From the NCBI RefSeq assembly GCF_018613835.1, contig NZ_JAGGPM010000012.1:107293-171292 (forward strand): a stretch of 64,000 nucleotides of DNA, written 5' to 3'. Source of the DNA: Arthrobacter sp. ISL-5. Lineage in GTDB: Bacteria > Actinomycetota > Actinomycetes > Actinomycetales > Micrococcaceae. Shown piece after piece: positions 41,907 to 50,669 of this stretch. The notes beneath the pieces are model-generated. The model saw only the letters and a list, made by a program, of their open reading frames with translations. It was not told where the DNA came from and ran no database searches. The position numbers and the translations under genes are program-made. Numbering within the stretch: the first letter of the stretch is position 1; the number at the start of each line of letters is the position of its first letter.

Positions 41907-43097
41907 GTGCAGGGTGAGGCTCCTGGCCGGGTGCAGGATGTGCGGCGGCAGAACCTGGCCGTGGCACTGGGCGCCATCCAGCGCACGGAACGCTCCACCC
42001 GCGCCGAGATCGCCGCACGCACGGGCCTGACCAAGGCGTCGGTTTCGAGCCTCGTCGCGGGCCTGCTGGAAACCGGACTGGTCGAGGAAGTGGGGGTTAC
42101 GCGCGACGGCGAGCGCGGCCGGCCCGGCAGCGGGCTCGTGCTCAACCGGCAGCGGGGGGCGCTGGGCGCGGAGGTCAACGTTGACTACGTGGCTGCCGGC
42201 GTCGTGGACCTGCTCGGTGAAGTCCGCGTCCACGAAGTGGTTGAGCGGCAGGCGGGCGGCAGCCCGGATGAGGTGCTCGGGGAAATCCGTGCACTGGCGC
42301 GGCGGGTCACCACGGCAGCCGAGGCCGACGGGATGGTGCTGCTGGGCGGAGGGCTGGCGGTGCCCGGCCTCGTGGATCCGGCACACGGACTCGTCCTGAC
42401 CGCACCGAACCTCGGCTGGCGAAACGCCGACCTGGCGCAGGATCTGGAGGCACTGCTCCCCGGGGCGCCGCTCGGCGTCGTCCTTTCGAACGAGGCCAAC
42501 AGCGCAGCCATGGCCGAACTCTGGTACGGCCACGGCTCCTCCTTCCGGGACTACCTCTACGTCTCGGGTGAAGTCGGCGTGGGCGGCGGACTCATCTTCG
42601 GGTCCGAGCTCTTCACGGGCCCGAACGGGCATGCCGGCGAGGTTGGGCACCTCGTGGTCCAGCCCGATGGCCAGCAGTGCAGCTGCGGGGGCCGCGGATG
42701 CCTGGAGACGGTGGCCGGACAGCACGCGATCTTCTCCGCGGCGGGCATCGACGGCACCTCGACTGCCGACCGGATGGCCGCGCTGCTGCTGGCCCTCGAG
42801 GCGGGCTCACCGGAGGCGGCCCGGGCCGTGGAAACGGCCGGCCATTATCTGGGCGTGGCCCTCGTGTCCGCCGCCCGCATGGTCAACGTGTCCGCGGTGG
42901 TCCTGGGCGGGCATTTCGCCGGCCTGCAGCAGTGGATCAGGCCGAGTTTGCTGCGGAGCCTCGGCACCTACGCCCCCGGCGTGGTGCCCCCGGACGGCGT
43001 CGCCTTCTCCGACCTCGGGCAGACGGCGGCGCTGCGCGGGGCGGCGGGAGGCAGGCTGCGCGAGGTCTTTGCCAGTCCGCATGATCTGCTGACCTGA
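41907..43097 (+). CDS. xylR: ROK-family transcriptional repressor (XylR-like)
   Basis: This 396-residue repressor combines an N-terminal winged helix-turn-helix (RAEIAARTGLTKASVSSLVA, about residues 31-50) with a ROK sugar-kinase-like domain. The ROK zinc motif is present as QCSCGGRGCLE, and the sugar-binding loop EVGVGGGLIFG precedes it. VVLGGHFAGLQQWIRPSL closes the domain. The start is GTG 41907; the ribosome site is weak. It diverges from xylA, the standard arrangement of XylR, where xylose releases the repressor. Specificity is inferred from position. Confidence 0.92.
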   Translation: MQGEAPGRVQDVRRQNLAVALGAIQRTERSTRAEIAARTGLTKASVSSLVAGLLETGLVEEVGVTRDGERGRPGSGLVLNRQRGALGAEVNVDYVAAGVVDLLGEVRVHEVVERQAGGSPDEVLGEIRALARRVTTAAEADGMVLLGGGLAVPGLVDPAHGLVLTAPNLGWRNADLAQDLEALLPGAPLGVVLSNEANSAAMAELWYGHGSSFRDYLYVSGEVGVGGGLIFGSELFTGPNGHAGEVGHLVVQPDGQQCSCGGRGCLETVAGQHAIFSAAGIDGTSTADRMAALLLALEAGSPEAARAVETAGHYLGVALVSAARMVNVSAVVLGGHFAGLQQWIRPSLLRSLGTYAPGVVPPDGVAFSDLGQTAALRGAAGGRLREVFASPHDLLT

Positions 43098-43127
43098 CCG
43101 TTCAGGGCCCGTTCAGCGGGGCGGCCG

Positions 43128-44162
43128 TCAGCGGGGCGGAGCAGTCGACTCGCGGACCACAAGGTGGGTGGCCAATTCCACGCGGCGGGAGTCCAGCAGC
43201 TCACCGCGGGCCTGCCTCAGCACGAAGCGGAGTGCAGCCCGCCCCATCTCCTGCAGAGGCTGCGCCACGGAAGTCAGTGCGGGCACCGCCTCCTCGGCCT
43301 GGAACGTGCCGTCGAAGCCCGCAAGACTCAGATCGTCAGGTATGCGGATGCGCTGCCGGCGGGCCTCGGCAAGCACGCCCAAGGCGATGCTGTCACTGGC
43401 CGCAAAGATCGCCGTGGGACGTTCATCCAGTGCCAGCAGCTTCCGCAGGCCGCGCACGCCATGCTCCGGACGGAAAACGCCCGGGATGATGTACTCGTCA
43501 TTCACCGCCACCCCGCTTGCCATCAGCGCGGCCATGTAGCCGTGCAGGCGGGCCTGGCTGCATTCGGCTTCCGCCGGGCCGCCCAGGTAGGCGATCCGGC
43601 GGTGTCCCAGCTCCAGCAGGTGGGCGGTGGCGGATTTTCCGCCCGCCCAATTGCTCGCACCGACACTCACCACGTCGCCCGGCGGCGGGTTGAGCGGATC
43701 GATGACGACGACGGGAATGTGCCGCCGGTAGAACGCGTCGAGCTGCGCCTCCCCAAACGCAGAAGTCACGACTATCAGCCCCACGCGGCCTTCGTCCAGG
43801 ATGCGCTGGGCCCGCCGCTCGGGAGTCAGCTTTGATGCCGACTGCCGCCCGGTGACGTTCAGCATGACCTGGACATCCTCGACGGCGGCGTGTTCCATCA
43901 CGCCGTTGAGGACCTCCACGGCGTAGGCGGAATTGAGGGAATCGAACACCACTTCCACGGTCGGCGTCCTGCCCTCTGCCGTCTTGCGCTGCAGGGGAGA
44001 CTGGTACCCCGTCTGCTCAAGCGCGGCCAGGACCCTGGCCCGCGTGCCGGCCGCAACGTCTTCCCGCCCGTTAATGACCTTCGAGACGGTGGGAGCCGAG
44101 ACTCCGGCTTCCCGCGCGACGGCAGCAAGTGTTGGCCTGCCCACGCCCTGAACTGTTGACAC
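43128..44162 (-). CDS. LacI-family transcriptional regulator
   Basis: This 344-residue repressor has its helix-turn-helix within PTLAAVAREAGVSAPTVSKV (about residues 10-29), hinge LEQTGYQSPLQRK, and effector-domain motifs VGLIVVTSAFGEAQLDAF, GHRRIAYLGGPAEAE, ERPTAIFAASDSIALGVL and PALTSVAQPLQEMG. GTG 44162 with GGGAG five bases upstream is preferred to ATG 44198. The gene diverges from the importer operon at 44446. Two identical-type palindromes (44181-44192 and 44326-44337) flank the intergenic region, so autoregulation plus operon control by looping is likely. The inducer is unknown. Confidence 0.93.
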   Translation of the reverse strand: MSTVQGVGRPTLAAVAREAGVSAPTVSKVINGREDVAAGTRARVLAALEQTGYQSPLQRKTAEGRTPTVEVVFDSLNSAYAVEVLNGVMEHAAVEDVQVMLNVTGRQSASKLTPERRAQRILDEGRVGLIVVTSAFGEAQLDAFYRRHIPVVVIDPLNPPPGDVVSVGASNWAGGKSATAHLLELGHRRIAYLGGPAEAECSQARLHGYMAALMASGVAVNDEYIIPGVFRPEHGVRGLRKLLALDERPTAIFAASDSIALGVLAEARRQRIRIPDDLSLAGFDGTFQAEEAVPALTSVAQPLQEMGRAALRFVLRQARGELLDSRRVELATHLVVRESTAPPR

Positions 44163-44180
44163 AAGAACTCCCAGAGGTTT

Positions 44181-44192
44181 CGAAAAGTTTCG
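44181..44192. promoter_or_regulatory. LacI operator copy 1 (CGAAA-N2-TTTCG)
   Basis: CGAAAAGTTTCG is a palindrome with 5-bp arms, 19 bases upstream of the lacI GTG. The same arms occur at 44326-44337, 145 bases away centre to centre. Confidence 0.6.
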
Positions 44193-44194
44193 AC

Positions 44195-44207
44195 ACAAAC
44201 AGTTTGT
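44195..44207. promoter_or_regulatory. 13-bp palindrome next to operator copy 1
   Basis: ACAAAC-A-GTTTGT has perfect 6-bp arms and lies three bases from the first CGAAA-N2-TTTCG site. It may be the operator of a second regulator or part of an extended site. Confidence 0.4.
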
Positions 44208-44271
44208 CCTGCGTGGCCCATAAGGTCAACCATTCAATAGTCAACGTTCTAAACTTTTTTCCATTTCGGTC

Positions 44272-44301
44272 TTGACCGGTGATCTGGGTCACCGCTACTT
44301 T
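44272..44301 (+). promoter_or_regulatory. Promoter of the 44446-51763 operon with embedded Crp-like site
   Basis: TTGACC (44272-44277) and TACTTT (44296-44301) are 18 bases apart. The spacer carries GGTGA-N6-TCACC (44278-44293), i.e. the GTGA-N6-TCAC core of Crp/GlxR sites. A protein bound there would cover the promoter and repress it. Confidence 0.45.
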
Positions 44302-44325
44302 GGGTTGCACGAGTCGAAGGTTTTA

Positions 44326-44337
44326 CGAAATTTTTCG
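44326..44337. promoter_or_regulatory. LacI operator copy 2 (CGAAA-N2-TTTCG)
   Basis: CGAAATTTTTCG repeats the arms of copy 1 and lies about 25 bases downstream of the -10 box of the importer operon, where a repressor would block elongation or initiation. Confidence 0.6.
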
Positions 44338-44445
44338 GAACCCCAGACCTCACCAAATCATCATCAGCGGCTGAGCGGCCTCCCCTTGGACGGCCAGCCT
44401 GCCAGCTCTCACACCCGGGCAATCAGCGCCGACCCCGGAGGACGG

Positions 44446-45780
44446 ATGAAAGACCAGATGAAAACCCGTAAGTTGCGCACCGCCGTCATGGCCATCTCTG
44501 CCGCAGCACTGTCCGTCAGCCTGGCGGCGTGCGGTTCCAGCGGCCCCGCAGGTTCCACTTCCGCAGGTTCCGGCACCGCCACGATGTGGGGGCTGACCGG
44601 CGGCAACCAGCCGGTGCTGCAGAAATCGGTGGCGGCCTGGAACAGCGCGCACGCCGACCAGTCCATCAAGCTGGACTTCTTCGCCAATGATGCCTACAAG
44701 ACGAAGGTCCGCACGGCCGTGGGCGCCGGCGAGGGCCCCACCTTCATCTACGGATGGGGCGGCGGTGTCCTGAAGTCCTACGTGGATGCCGGCCAGGTGG
44801 AGGATCTCTCCGCGTTCATCAAGGACAACCCCGAGGTCAAAGACCGCTACCTTCCCTCCGTCCTGAAGAACGGTGAAATCGACGGCAAGACCTACGCCCT
44901 GCCTAACAACAACGTCCAGCCCGTCGTCCTGTACTACAACAAGGAAGTGTTCGACAAGGTCGGAGCCGAAGCGCCCAAGACCTGGGACGACATGATTGCC
45001 CTGGTGCCGAAATTCAAGGAGGCCGGAATTGCGCCGTTCTCCCTGGGCGGGCAGTCGAAGTGGCCTGACCTGATGTGGCTGGAATACCTCGTCGAGCGCA
45101 TCGGCGGCCCCGAGGTCTTCGCCAACATCGCCGCAAACAAGCCCAACGCGTGGTCCGACCCCGCCGTGAGCCAGGCACTGACCAAGATCCAGGAACTGGT
45201 CGACGCCGGCGGCTTCGTCAACGGCTTCTCCTCCATCGCGGCCGACAGCAACGCGGACCAGGCACTGCTCTACACCGGCAAGGCTGCCATGGTCCTGCAG
45301 GGCGGCTGGATCTACCAGGGCATGAAGAAGGACGCGGCCGACTTCGTGAGCAGCGGCAAGCTCGGCTTCACCACCTTCCCCACCGTCGCGGGCGGTAAGG
45401 GCGATCCCGCCAACGTCGTGGGCAATCCCTCCAACTTCTGGTCGATCTCCGCCATGGCCACGGACGAGCAGAAGAAGGCGGCACTCAACTACGTCAAGGA
45501 CGGCATGTTCACTGACACCGACACGGACGCCCTGATCAGCTCGGGGGCTGTGCCGGTGGTCAACGGCATCGAGAACAAGCTCGCGGCGTCACCCGACAAG
45601 GACTTCCTGACCTTCGTCTACGGCCTGGCCAAGGAGGCCCCGAGTTTCACCCTCTCCTGGGACCAGGCGCTGAGCCCCGCCCAGGGCGATGCGATGCTGT
45701 CCAACCTTGACCAGATCTTCCTCAAGAAGATCACCCCCGAGCAGTTTGTCTCCACGATGAACGCCACGATCGGAAAGTAG
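44446..45780 (+). CDS. Extracellular sugar-binding lipoprotein of ABC importer
   Basis: This 444-residue family 1 solute-binding protein has a lipobox ending at Cys29 (SLAAC). The mature chain starts with TATMWGLTGGNQPVLQKSVA and carries FIYGWGGGVLKSYVDAGQ, YALPNNNVQPVVLYYNKEVF and GKAAMVLQGGWIYQGM, typical of CUT1 binding proteins for di- or oligosaccharides. The ATG at 44446 follows GGAGGA closely; an ATG at 44458 is also possible. It heads a seven-gene operon with two permeases, two dehydrogenases, an isomerase and a ThuA protein. A disaccharide such as trehalose or sucrose is therefore a reasonable guess. Confidence 0.95.
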   Translation: MKDQMKTRKLRTAVMAISAAALSVSLAACGSSGPAGSTSAGSGTATMWGLTGGNQPVLQKSVAAWNSAHADQSIKLDFFANDAYKTKVRTAVGAGEGPTFIYGWGGGVLKSYVDAGQVEDLSAFIKDNPEVKDRYLPSVLKNGEIDGKTYALPNNNVQPVVLYYNKEVFDKVGAEAPKTWDDMIALVPKFKEAGIAPFSLGGQSKWPDLMWLEYLVERIGGPEVFANIAANKPNAWSDPAVSQALTKIQELVDAGGFVNGFSSIAADSNADQALLYTGKAAMVLQGGWIYQGMKKDAADFVSSGKLGFTTFPTVAGGKGDPANVVGNPSNFWSISAMATDEQKKAALNYVKDGMFTDTDTDALISSGAVPVVNGIENKLAASPDKDFLTFVYGLAKEAPSFTLSWDQALSPAQGDAMLSNLDQIFLKKITPEQFVSTMNATIGK

Positions 45781-45784
45781 AGCC

Positions 45785-46687
45785 GTGGCTGCAAACAGTT
45801 CCGTCCCCCGGGCGGTCCGCGACGCGGGCCCCTCGGGGTGGCTGGCAGTGCCGGCCCTCGTCTTCTTCCTGGTGTTCGCCGTCGTACCGCTGGCGGGCGT
45901 GGTTTTCCTCAGCTTCACGAGCTGGGACGGGCTGCGTGAGATCCGCCTTGACGGCCTTGGCAGCTGGGCGACCGTCCTCACCGACCCGGTCACAGGCAAC
46001 GCCCTGCTGGTGACCGCCAAGATCATGTTCTTTTCCTTCATGGTGCAGGCGCCGGTCAGCCTCTTGCTGGGGGTGTTCACGGCCGGCGGCCAGAAATACC
46101 GGGCAGCACTCGCCGTCCTCTACTTCCTGCCCCTGCTGCTGTCGTCGGCCGCTGTCGCGATCGCGTTCAAGGCTCTCCTGGACCCCAACTTCGGCCTCGG
46201 CCCCGGGCTCCAGGTGCCCATCCTGATCCAGGACTGGCTCGGAAACTCGGACCTGGTCCTGTTCGTGGTGGTGTTCGTCATCGCTTGGCAGTTCGTTCCG
46301 TTCCACACGCTCATCTACCAAGGCGGCGTGCGGCAGATCCCCACATCGCTGTATGAGGCGGCCGAAATCGATGGCGCCGGACGCGTCCGGCAGTTCCTGA
46401 ACATCACCCTGCCCCAACTGAAGTACACCATCATCACCTCCTCCACCCTGATGGTGGTGGGGAGTCTGGCTTACTTCGACCTCATTTTCGTCCTGACCGG
46501 CGGAGGCCCCGGCTATAGCACCCGGCTGCTGCCGCTGCACATGTACCTGACCGGCTTCAAGGCCAACGACATGGGCGCCGCGAGCGCCCTCGGCGTCATC
46601 CTGATCGTCATCGGACTCGGCCTCGCCCTGCTCCTGCAGCGCCTGGGCGGCAAGAACCGGAACGCAAGCCAATTGGAAGGAGCCTGA
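45785..46687 (+). CDS. Carbohydrate ABC transporter permease (MalF type)
   Basis: This 300-residue permease starts at GTG 45785, four bases after the binding-protein stop. The first membrane segment is LAVPALVFFLVFAVVPLAGV. The EAA loop for ATPase contact is EAAEIDGAGRVRQFLNITLP (about residue 194). The stop overlaps the next start (TGATG at 46685-46689). No ATPase gene is in the operon. Confidence 0.95.
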   Translation: MAANSSVPRAVRDAGPSGWLAVPALVFFLVFAVVPLAGVVFLSFTSWDGLREIRLDGLGSWATVLTDPVTGNALLVTAKIMFFSFMVQAPVSLLLGVFTAGGQKYRAALAVLYFLPLLLSSAAVAIAFKALLDPNFGLGPGLQVPILIQDWLGNSDLVLFVVVFVIAWQFVPFHTLIYQGGVRQIPTSLYEAAEIDGAGRVRQFLNITLPQLKYTIITSSTLMVVGSLAYFDLIFVLTGGGPGYSTRLLPLHMYLTGFKANDMGAASALGVILIVIGLGLALLLQRLGGKNRNASQLEGA

Positions 46688-47598
46688 TGGCTTCCACGAC
46701 TTCCACGACACAGCTTCCGGTTCCCCCGGCGGCACCCGTCCGCACAGCGGCGGCTCCCCGTCCGGACGTCAGGCGTGCCTCACGTTTCCGGCCGAACCTC
46801 CTCGGCGGCCTCGGGGGCTGGCTCTGGCTCGGCGTCATTATCCTGCCCATCTACTACGTGGTGATCACCAGCCTGAAGAACCAGGCCGGATTCTTCGCCA
46901 GCAATCCCATGCTGCCGCCCGCCGAACCCACACTGGACAACTACAAACTGGTCCTGGAAAACGACTTTGTCCGGTACTTCACAAACAGCGTCGTGGTCAC
47001 GCTGGGCACGGTCATTCCGGCGCTGTTTGTCTCGTTCATGGCCGCCTACGCGATCGTCCGCGGCAAGGGCCGATTCGTGAACTGGACCAACAACCTCTTC
47101 CTGCTGGGGCTGGCCATTCCCCTGCATGCCACCATCATTCCGATCTACTGGATGATCACCCGCGCCCACCTGTACGACACCCTGCTGGCGCTGATCCTGC
47201 CGTCCATAGCGTTCGCCATTCCGGTCTCGGTGCTGATCCTCTCCAACTTCATGCGCGACGTGCCCAATGAACTTTTCGAGTCAATGCGGCTGGACGGCTG
47301 CTCCGACTGGGCCATGCTGTGGCGCCTGGCGCTGCCCATGACCAAGCCGGCCGTGATCACGGTGGGCATCTACAACGCGCTGCACGTCTGGAACGGCTTC
47401 CTCTTCCCGCTGATCCTGACCCAGAGCCCGGGCACCCGGGTACTGCCCCTCTCACTGTGGACCTTCCAGGGCGAATTCAGCGTCAACATCCCGGCAGTGC
47501 TGGCGTCCGTGGTGCTGGCCACCCTGCCGCTGCTGGTGCTGTACGTCGTGGCCCGGCGCCAGCTGATCAGCGGCCTGACCGCAGGCTTCAGCAAATAG
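46687..47598 (+). CDS. Carbohydrate ABC transporter permease (MalG type)
   Basis: This 303-residue partner permease has a Thr/Pro-rich N-terminus of about 40 residues. Membrane segments begin with WLWLGVIILPIYYVVITSLK, and the EAA loop appears as ESMRLDGCSDWAMLWRLALP, with Ser-Met replacing the usual Ala-Ala. The C-terminal RRQLISGLTAGFSK is typical of MalG-type subunits. It is translationally coupled to the MalF-type subunit. Confidence 0.95.
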   Translation: MASTTSTTQLPVPPAAPVRTAAAPRPDVRRASRFRPNLLGGLGGWLWLGVIILPIYYVVITSLKNQAGFFASNPMLPPAEPTLDNYKLVLENDFVRYFTNSVVVTLGTVIPALFVSFMAAYAIVRGKGRFVNWTNNLFLLGLAIPLHATIIPIYWMITRAHLYDTLLALILPSIAFAIPVSVLILSNFMRDVPNELFESMRLDGCSDWAMLWRLALPMTKPAVITVGIYNALHVWNGFLFPLILTQSPGTRVLPLSLWTFQGEFSVNIPAVLASVVLATLPLLVLYVVARRQLISGLTAGFSK

Positions 47599-47605
47599 AT
47601 GCCCC

Positions 47606-47650
47606 GGTGGTCGAGCTTGTCGAGGCCCGGTTTCGACAAGCTCAACCACC
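47606..47650. repeat. REP-like dispersed palindrome
   Basis: Arms 47606-47623 and 47633-47650 pair at 17 of 18 positions around a nine-base loop. The core GGTTGAGCTTGTCGA and its inverse belong to the same sequence family as the palindromes at 61127-61195. It sits between the permease and dehydrogenase genes, inside an operon, where it may act as an RNA stabiliser or attenuator. Confidence 0.8.
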
Positions 47651-47685
47651 AGAACCCGACCACCAAAAAACCGAAAGGACCACTC

Positions 47686-48879
47686 TTGACTGATACAAAG
47701 CCGCTGCGGGTCGGCATGGCCGGTTACGCGTTCATGGGTGCCGCCCACTCACACGCCTGGCGGACCGCGCCCCGTTTTTTCGACCTGCCCCTGCAGCCGC
47801 ACCTCACGGCGGTTGCCGGCCGGAATGCCGACGGCGTCCGGGCCGCCGCCGGGAAACTGGGCTGGGAGTCGGCCGAAACTGACTGGCGGCGCCTGATTGA
47901 ACGCGACGACATCGACCTGATCGACATCTGCACCCCCGGCGACACCCACGCCGAAATCGCGATCGCCGCCCTTGAGGCCGGCAAGCACGTGCTGTGCGAA
48001 AAGCCGCTGGCCAACTCCGTGAACGAGGCGGAGCGGATGACCGCCGCAGCCGAAGCGGCGGCAAAGCGGGGAGTCTTCGCCATGTGCGGATTCAGCTACC
48101 GCCGCACGCCCGCGCTTGCGCTGGCCAAGCGGATGGTGGAGGAAGGCCGGCTGGGAACCATCCGGCACGTACGCGCCCAATACCTGCAGGACTGGCTGGC
48201 CGACGAGAACGCGCCAATGACCTGGCGGCTGGACAAGAGCAAATCCGGCTCCGGCTCCCTCGGCGACATCGGCGCGCACAGCATCGACACAGCCCAGTGG
48301 CTCACCGGCCAGAAGATCAGCGGTGTTTCGGCGCTACTGGAAACGTTCGTGCCCGAGCGGCCCCTTGCCGGGAACCTGGTGGGGCTTGGCGGGCAGGGCG
48401 ACGCCGGCGCTGATGCGCCCCGCGGAGCCGTGACCGTTGACGACGCCGCGATCTTCAGCGCCCGTTTCGACGGCGGCGCTGCTTCAGCTGGCGCAGTCGG
48501 TGTCTTCGAAGCCACCCGGTACGCTCTCGGCAGGAAGAACGCCATGCGCCTGGAGCTGAACGGCACCAAGGCATCCCTCGCCTTCGACTTCGAGGACATG
48601 AACGTACTTTCCTTCTACGACGCAGCCGAGTCCCCCGACGCCGGATTCCGCCGGATCCTCGTGACCGAACCCGAGCACCCCTACGTGGGCAAGTGGTGGC
48701 CCACCGGCCACGGCCTGGGCTACGAGCACGGATTCACCCACCAGGTGGTGGACCTCGTCAACGCGCTGGGGCAGCAAAGGCAGCCGGAACCGTCGTTCGC
48801 GGACGCCCTCCAGGTCCAGCAGGTGCTCGCCGCCGTGGAATCCAGCGCCGCCAATTCCAGCCAGTGGCAGACGGTCTAA
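47686..48879 (+). CDS. Gfo/Idh/MocA-family oxidoreductase
   Basis: This 397-residue dehydrogenase has its nucleotide-binding segment at [20 protein letters not shown] (about residues 7-26), the Lys-Pro motif [17 protein letters not shown], and [40 protein letters not shown] carries the catalytic Asp/His. The start is TTG 47686, supported by AAAGGA five bases upstream; the frame upstream is REP sequence. The long insertion at about 230-260 is usual for this subgroup of Actinobacteria. It shares an operon with a TIM-barrel isomerase, suggesting oxidation of the imported sugar or its keto derivative. Confidence 0.92.
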   Translation: MTDTKPLRVGMAGYAFMGAAHSHAWRTAPRFFDLPLQPHLTAVAGRNADGVRAAAGKLGWESAETDWRRLIERDDIDLIDICTPGDTHAEIAIAALEAGKHVLCEKPLANSVNEAERMTAAAEAAAKRGVFAMCGFSYRRTPALALAKRMVEEGRLGTIRHVRAQYLQDWLADENAPMTWRLDKSKSGSGSLGDIGAHSIDTAQWLTGQKISGVSALLETFVPERPLAGNLVGLGGQGDAGADAPRGAVTVDDAAIFSARFDGGAASAGAVGVFEATRYALGRKNAMRLELNGTKASLAFDFEDMNVLSFYDAAESPDAGFRRILVTEPEHPYVGKWWPTGHGLGYEHGFTHQVVDLVNALGQQRQPEPSFADALQVQQVLAAVESSAANSSQWQTV

Positions 48880-48907
48880 GCGCATGAACACAGAACAGGA
48901 AAGCACG

Positions 48908-49912
48908 ATGACCCGACCCATTACGCTGTTCACCGGCCAGTGGGCCGACCTGCCGTTTGAGGAGGTGGCCCGGCTCGCAGGCGAGTGGGGCTTTGACGGG
49001 CTGGAGATCGCCTGCTGGGGCGATCACCTGGACCCGCGCCGCGCCGCCGAGGACGATGGCTACGTCCAGGACCGGCTGGACATCCTGGAAAAGAACCACC
49101 TGCGGGTCTTCGCAATCGCCAACCACCTGACCGGCCAGGCGGTGTGCGACGACCCGATCGACCAACGCCACCGGGATATCCTCACTCCGGAGGTCTGGGG
49201 CGACGGCGACCCCGAAGGCGTCCGTTCCCGCGCCGCACGCTCCATGATGGACACTGCCCGGGCCGCGGCCCGGCTTGGGGTGAAGACCGTCACCGGCTTC
49301 ACCGGCTCCTCGATCTGGAAAGCCGTGGCGATGTTCCCGCCCGCGTCCGAGGCCATGATCGACGCCGGGTACCGGGACTTCGCGGACCGCTGGAACCCGA
49401 TCCTTGACGTGTTCGATGAGGTTGGAGTGCGCTTCGCCCTGGAAGTCCACCCCTCCGAAATCGCCTATGACTACTGGACCACCAAACGCACCCTCGAGGC
49501 CATCGGGCACCGGCCGGCCTTCGGGCTTAACTTCGACCCGTCACACTTCATCTGGCAGGACCTGGACCCCGTGATGTTCCTGCAGGACTTCGCCGACCAC
49601 ATCCTGCACGTGCACGTGAAGGAATCCGTGCGCCAGCTCGACGGCCGCAACGGCCGGCTCGGCTCGCACCTTCCCTGGGCCGACCCGCGCCGCGGCTGGG
49701 ACTTCGTGACCGCCGGGCACGGCGACGTGCAGTGGAACAGGATCTTCCGGACCCTGAACGCGATCGGCTACGCGGGACCCACCAGCATCGAATGGGAAGA
49801 CGCCGGCATGGACCGGCTCACCGGGGCACCGCAGGCCCTGGCCCTCGTGAAAGGCCTCGCCGCCATCGCCCCGCCCGCCGCCGCATTCGACGCCGCCTTC
49901 GCCGCCCGCTGA
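48908..49912 (+). CDS. Sugar phosphate isomerase/epimerase family protein (TIM barrel)
   Basis: This 334-residue AP-endonuclease-2-like barrel has metal-site residues suggested by [51 protein letters not shown] and [24 protein letters not shown] lies near the end. ATG 48908 has AGGAAAG upstream; an ATG at 48884 would add eight residues. Similar proteins accompany Gfo/Idh/MocA enzymes and ThuA in keto-sugar operons. The exact reaction (isomerase, or lyase of a 3-keto-glycoside) is unknown. Confidence 0.92.
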   Translation: MTRPITLFTGQWADLPFEEVARLAGEWGFDGLEIACWGDHLDPRRAAEDDGYVQDRLDILEKNHLRVFAIANHLTGQAVCDDPIDQRHRDILTPEVWGDGDPEGVRSRAARSMMDTARAAARLGVKTVTGFTGSSIWKAVAMFPPASEAMIDAGYRDFADRWNPILDVFDEVGVRFALEVHPSEIAYDYWTTKRTLEAIGHRPAFGLNFDPSHFIWQDLDPVMFLQDFADHILHVHVKESVRQLDGRNGRLGSHLPWADPRRGWDFVTAGHGDVQWNRIFRTLNAIGYAGPTSIEWEDAGMDRLTGAPQALALVKGLAAIAPPAAAFDAAFAAR

Positions 49913-49970
49913 GCACCACCCGATGACCATCTTCCGCCGGCCACCGGCCGGCGCTCATCAAAGGAACCCC

Positions 49971-50669
49971 ATGACAGAACGCAAGACCGCCCTCGTGGTC
50001 CGCGGCGGCTGGGACGGGCACCAGCCCTTCGAAGCCACCGAACTTTTCATCCCCTACCTCAAAGACACCGGCTATGACGTCCGCGTCGAGGAGTCGCCCA
50101 AGGTCTACGCCGACGCGGCCTTCATGGCCGGGGTCGACCTGATCCTGCAGTGCATGACCATGACCACCATCGAAAAGGAGGAGTTCGCGGGCCTGCGGAC
50201 CGCCGTCGAAAACGGCACAGGCCTGGCCGGCTGGCACGGCGGCATCGCCGACTCCTACCGCAACAACTCGGACTACCTGCACCTGGTCGGGGGCCAGTTC
50301 GCCTGCCATCCCGGCAAGCACCCGGACGAATGCACCGGAGAGCAGCCAGACAATTACGTGCCCTACACCGTGAACATGCTTCCCGCCGCCGCCAGCCATC
50401 CCATCACCGAAGGCATCTCCGACTTCGACCTGGTCACCGAGCAGTACTGGGTGCTCTCCGACGACTACATCGACGTTCTGGCCACCACCACCCAAAAGGT
50501 CCGCGAATGGGACCCCTGGCACAGGGAAGTCACCTCCCCGGCCATCTGGACGCGGCAGTGGGGCCAGGGCCGGATTTTCGTCGCGACCCCCGGCCACCGC
50601 GTGGAAATCCTCCAAGACCAGAACGTACGCACCATCATCGAAAGGGGCCTGCTGTGGGCAAGCCGTTGA
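49971..50669 (+). CDS. thuA: ThuA domain protein (trehalose-utilisation type)
   Basis: This 232-residue ThuA-like protein has a class-I glutamine-amidotransferase-like fold. Motifs are KTALVVRGGWDGHQPFEATE, LILQCMTMTTIEKEEFAGL, GTGLAGWHGGIADSYRNN, GGQFACHPG and QYWVLSDDYIDVLA. GRIFVATPGHRVEILQD is the characteristic late block. In rhizobia ThuA works with ThuB on trehalose and sucrose catabolism through 3-keto intermediates. ATG 49971 has AAAGGAA upstream. It overlaps the next dehydrogenase gene by 16 bases, which strengthens the ThuA-ThuB pairing. Confidence 0.92.
   Translation: MTERKTALVVRGGWDGHQPFEATELFIPYLKDTGYDVRVEESPKVYADAAFMAGVDLILQCMTMTTIEKEEFAGLRTAVENGTGLAGWHGGIADSYRNNSDYLHLVGGQFACHPGKHPDECTGEQPDNYVPYTVNMLPAAASHPITEGISDFDLVTEQYWVLSDDYIDVLATTTQKVREWDPWHREVTSPAIWTRQWGQGRIFVATPGHRVEILQDQNVRTIIERGLLWASR

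Noticed and set aside
50150..50653. N-terminal extension of the ThuB-like dehydrogenase by about 168 residues
   Set aside because: The extension is a shadow of thuA in another frame. The GTG at 50654 with AAAGGGG upstream gives the normal start of the family.
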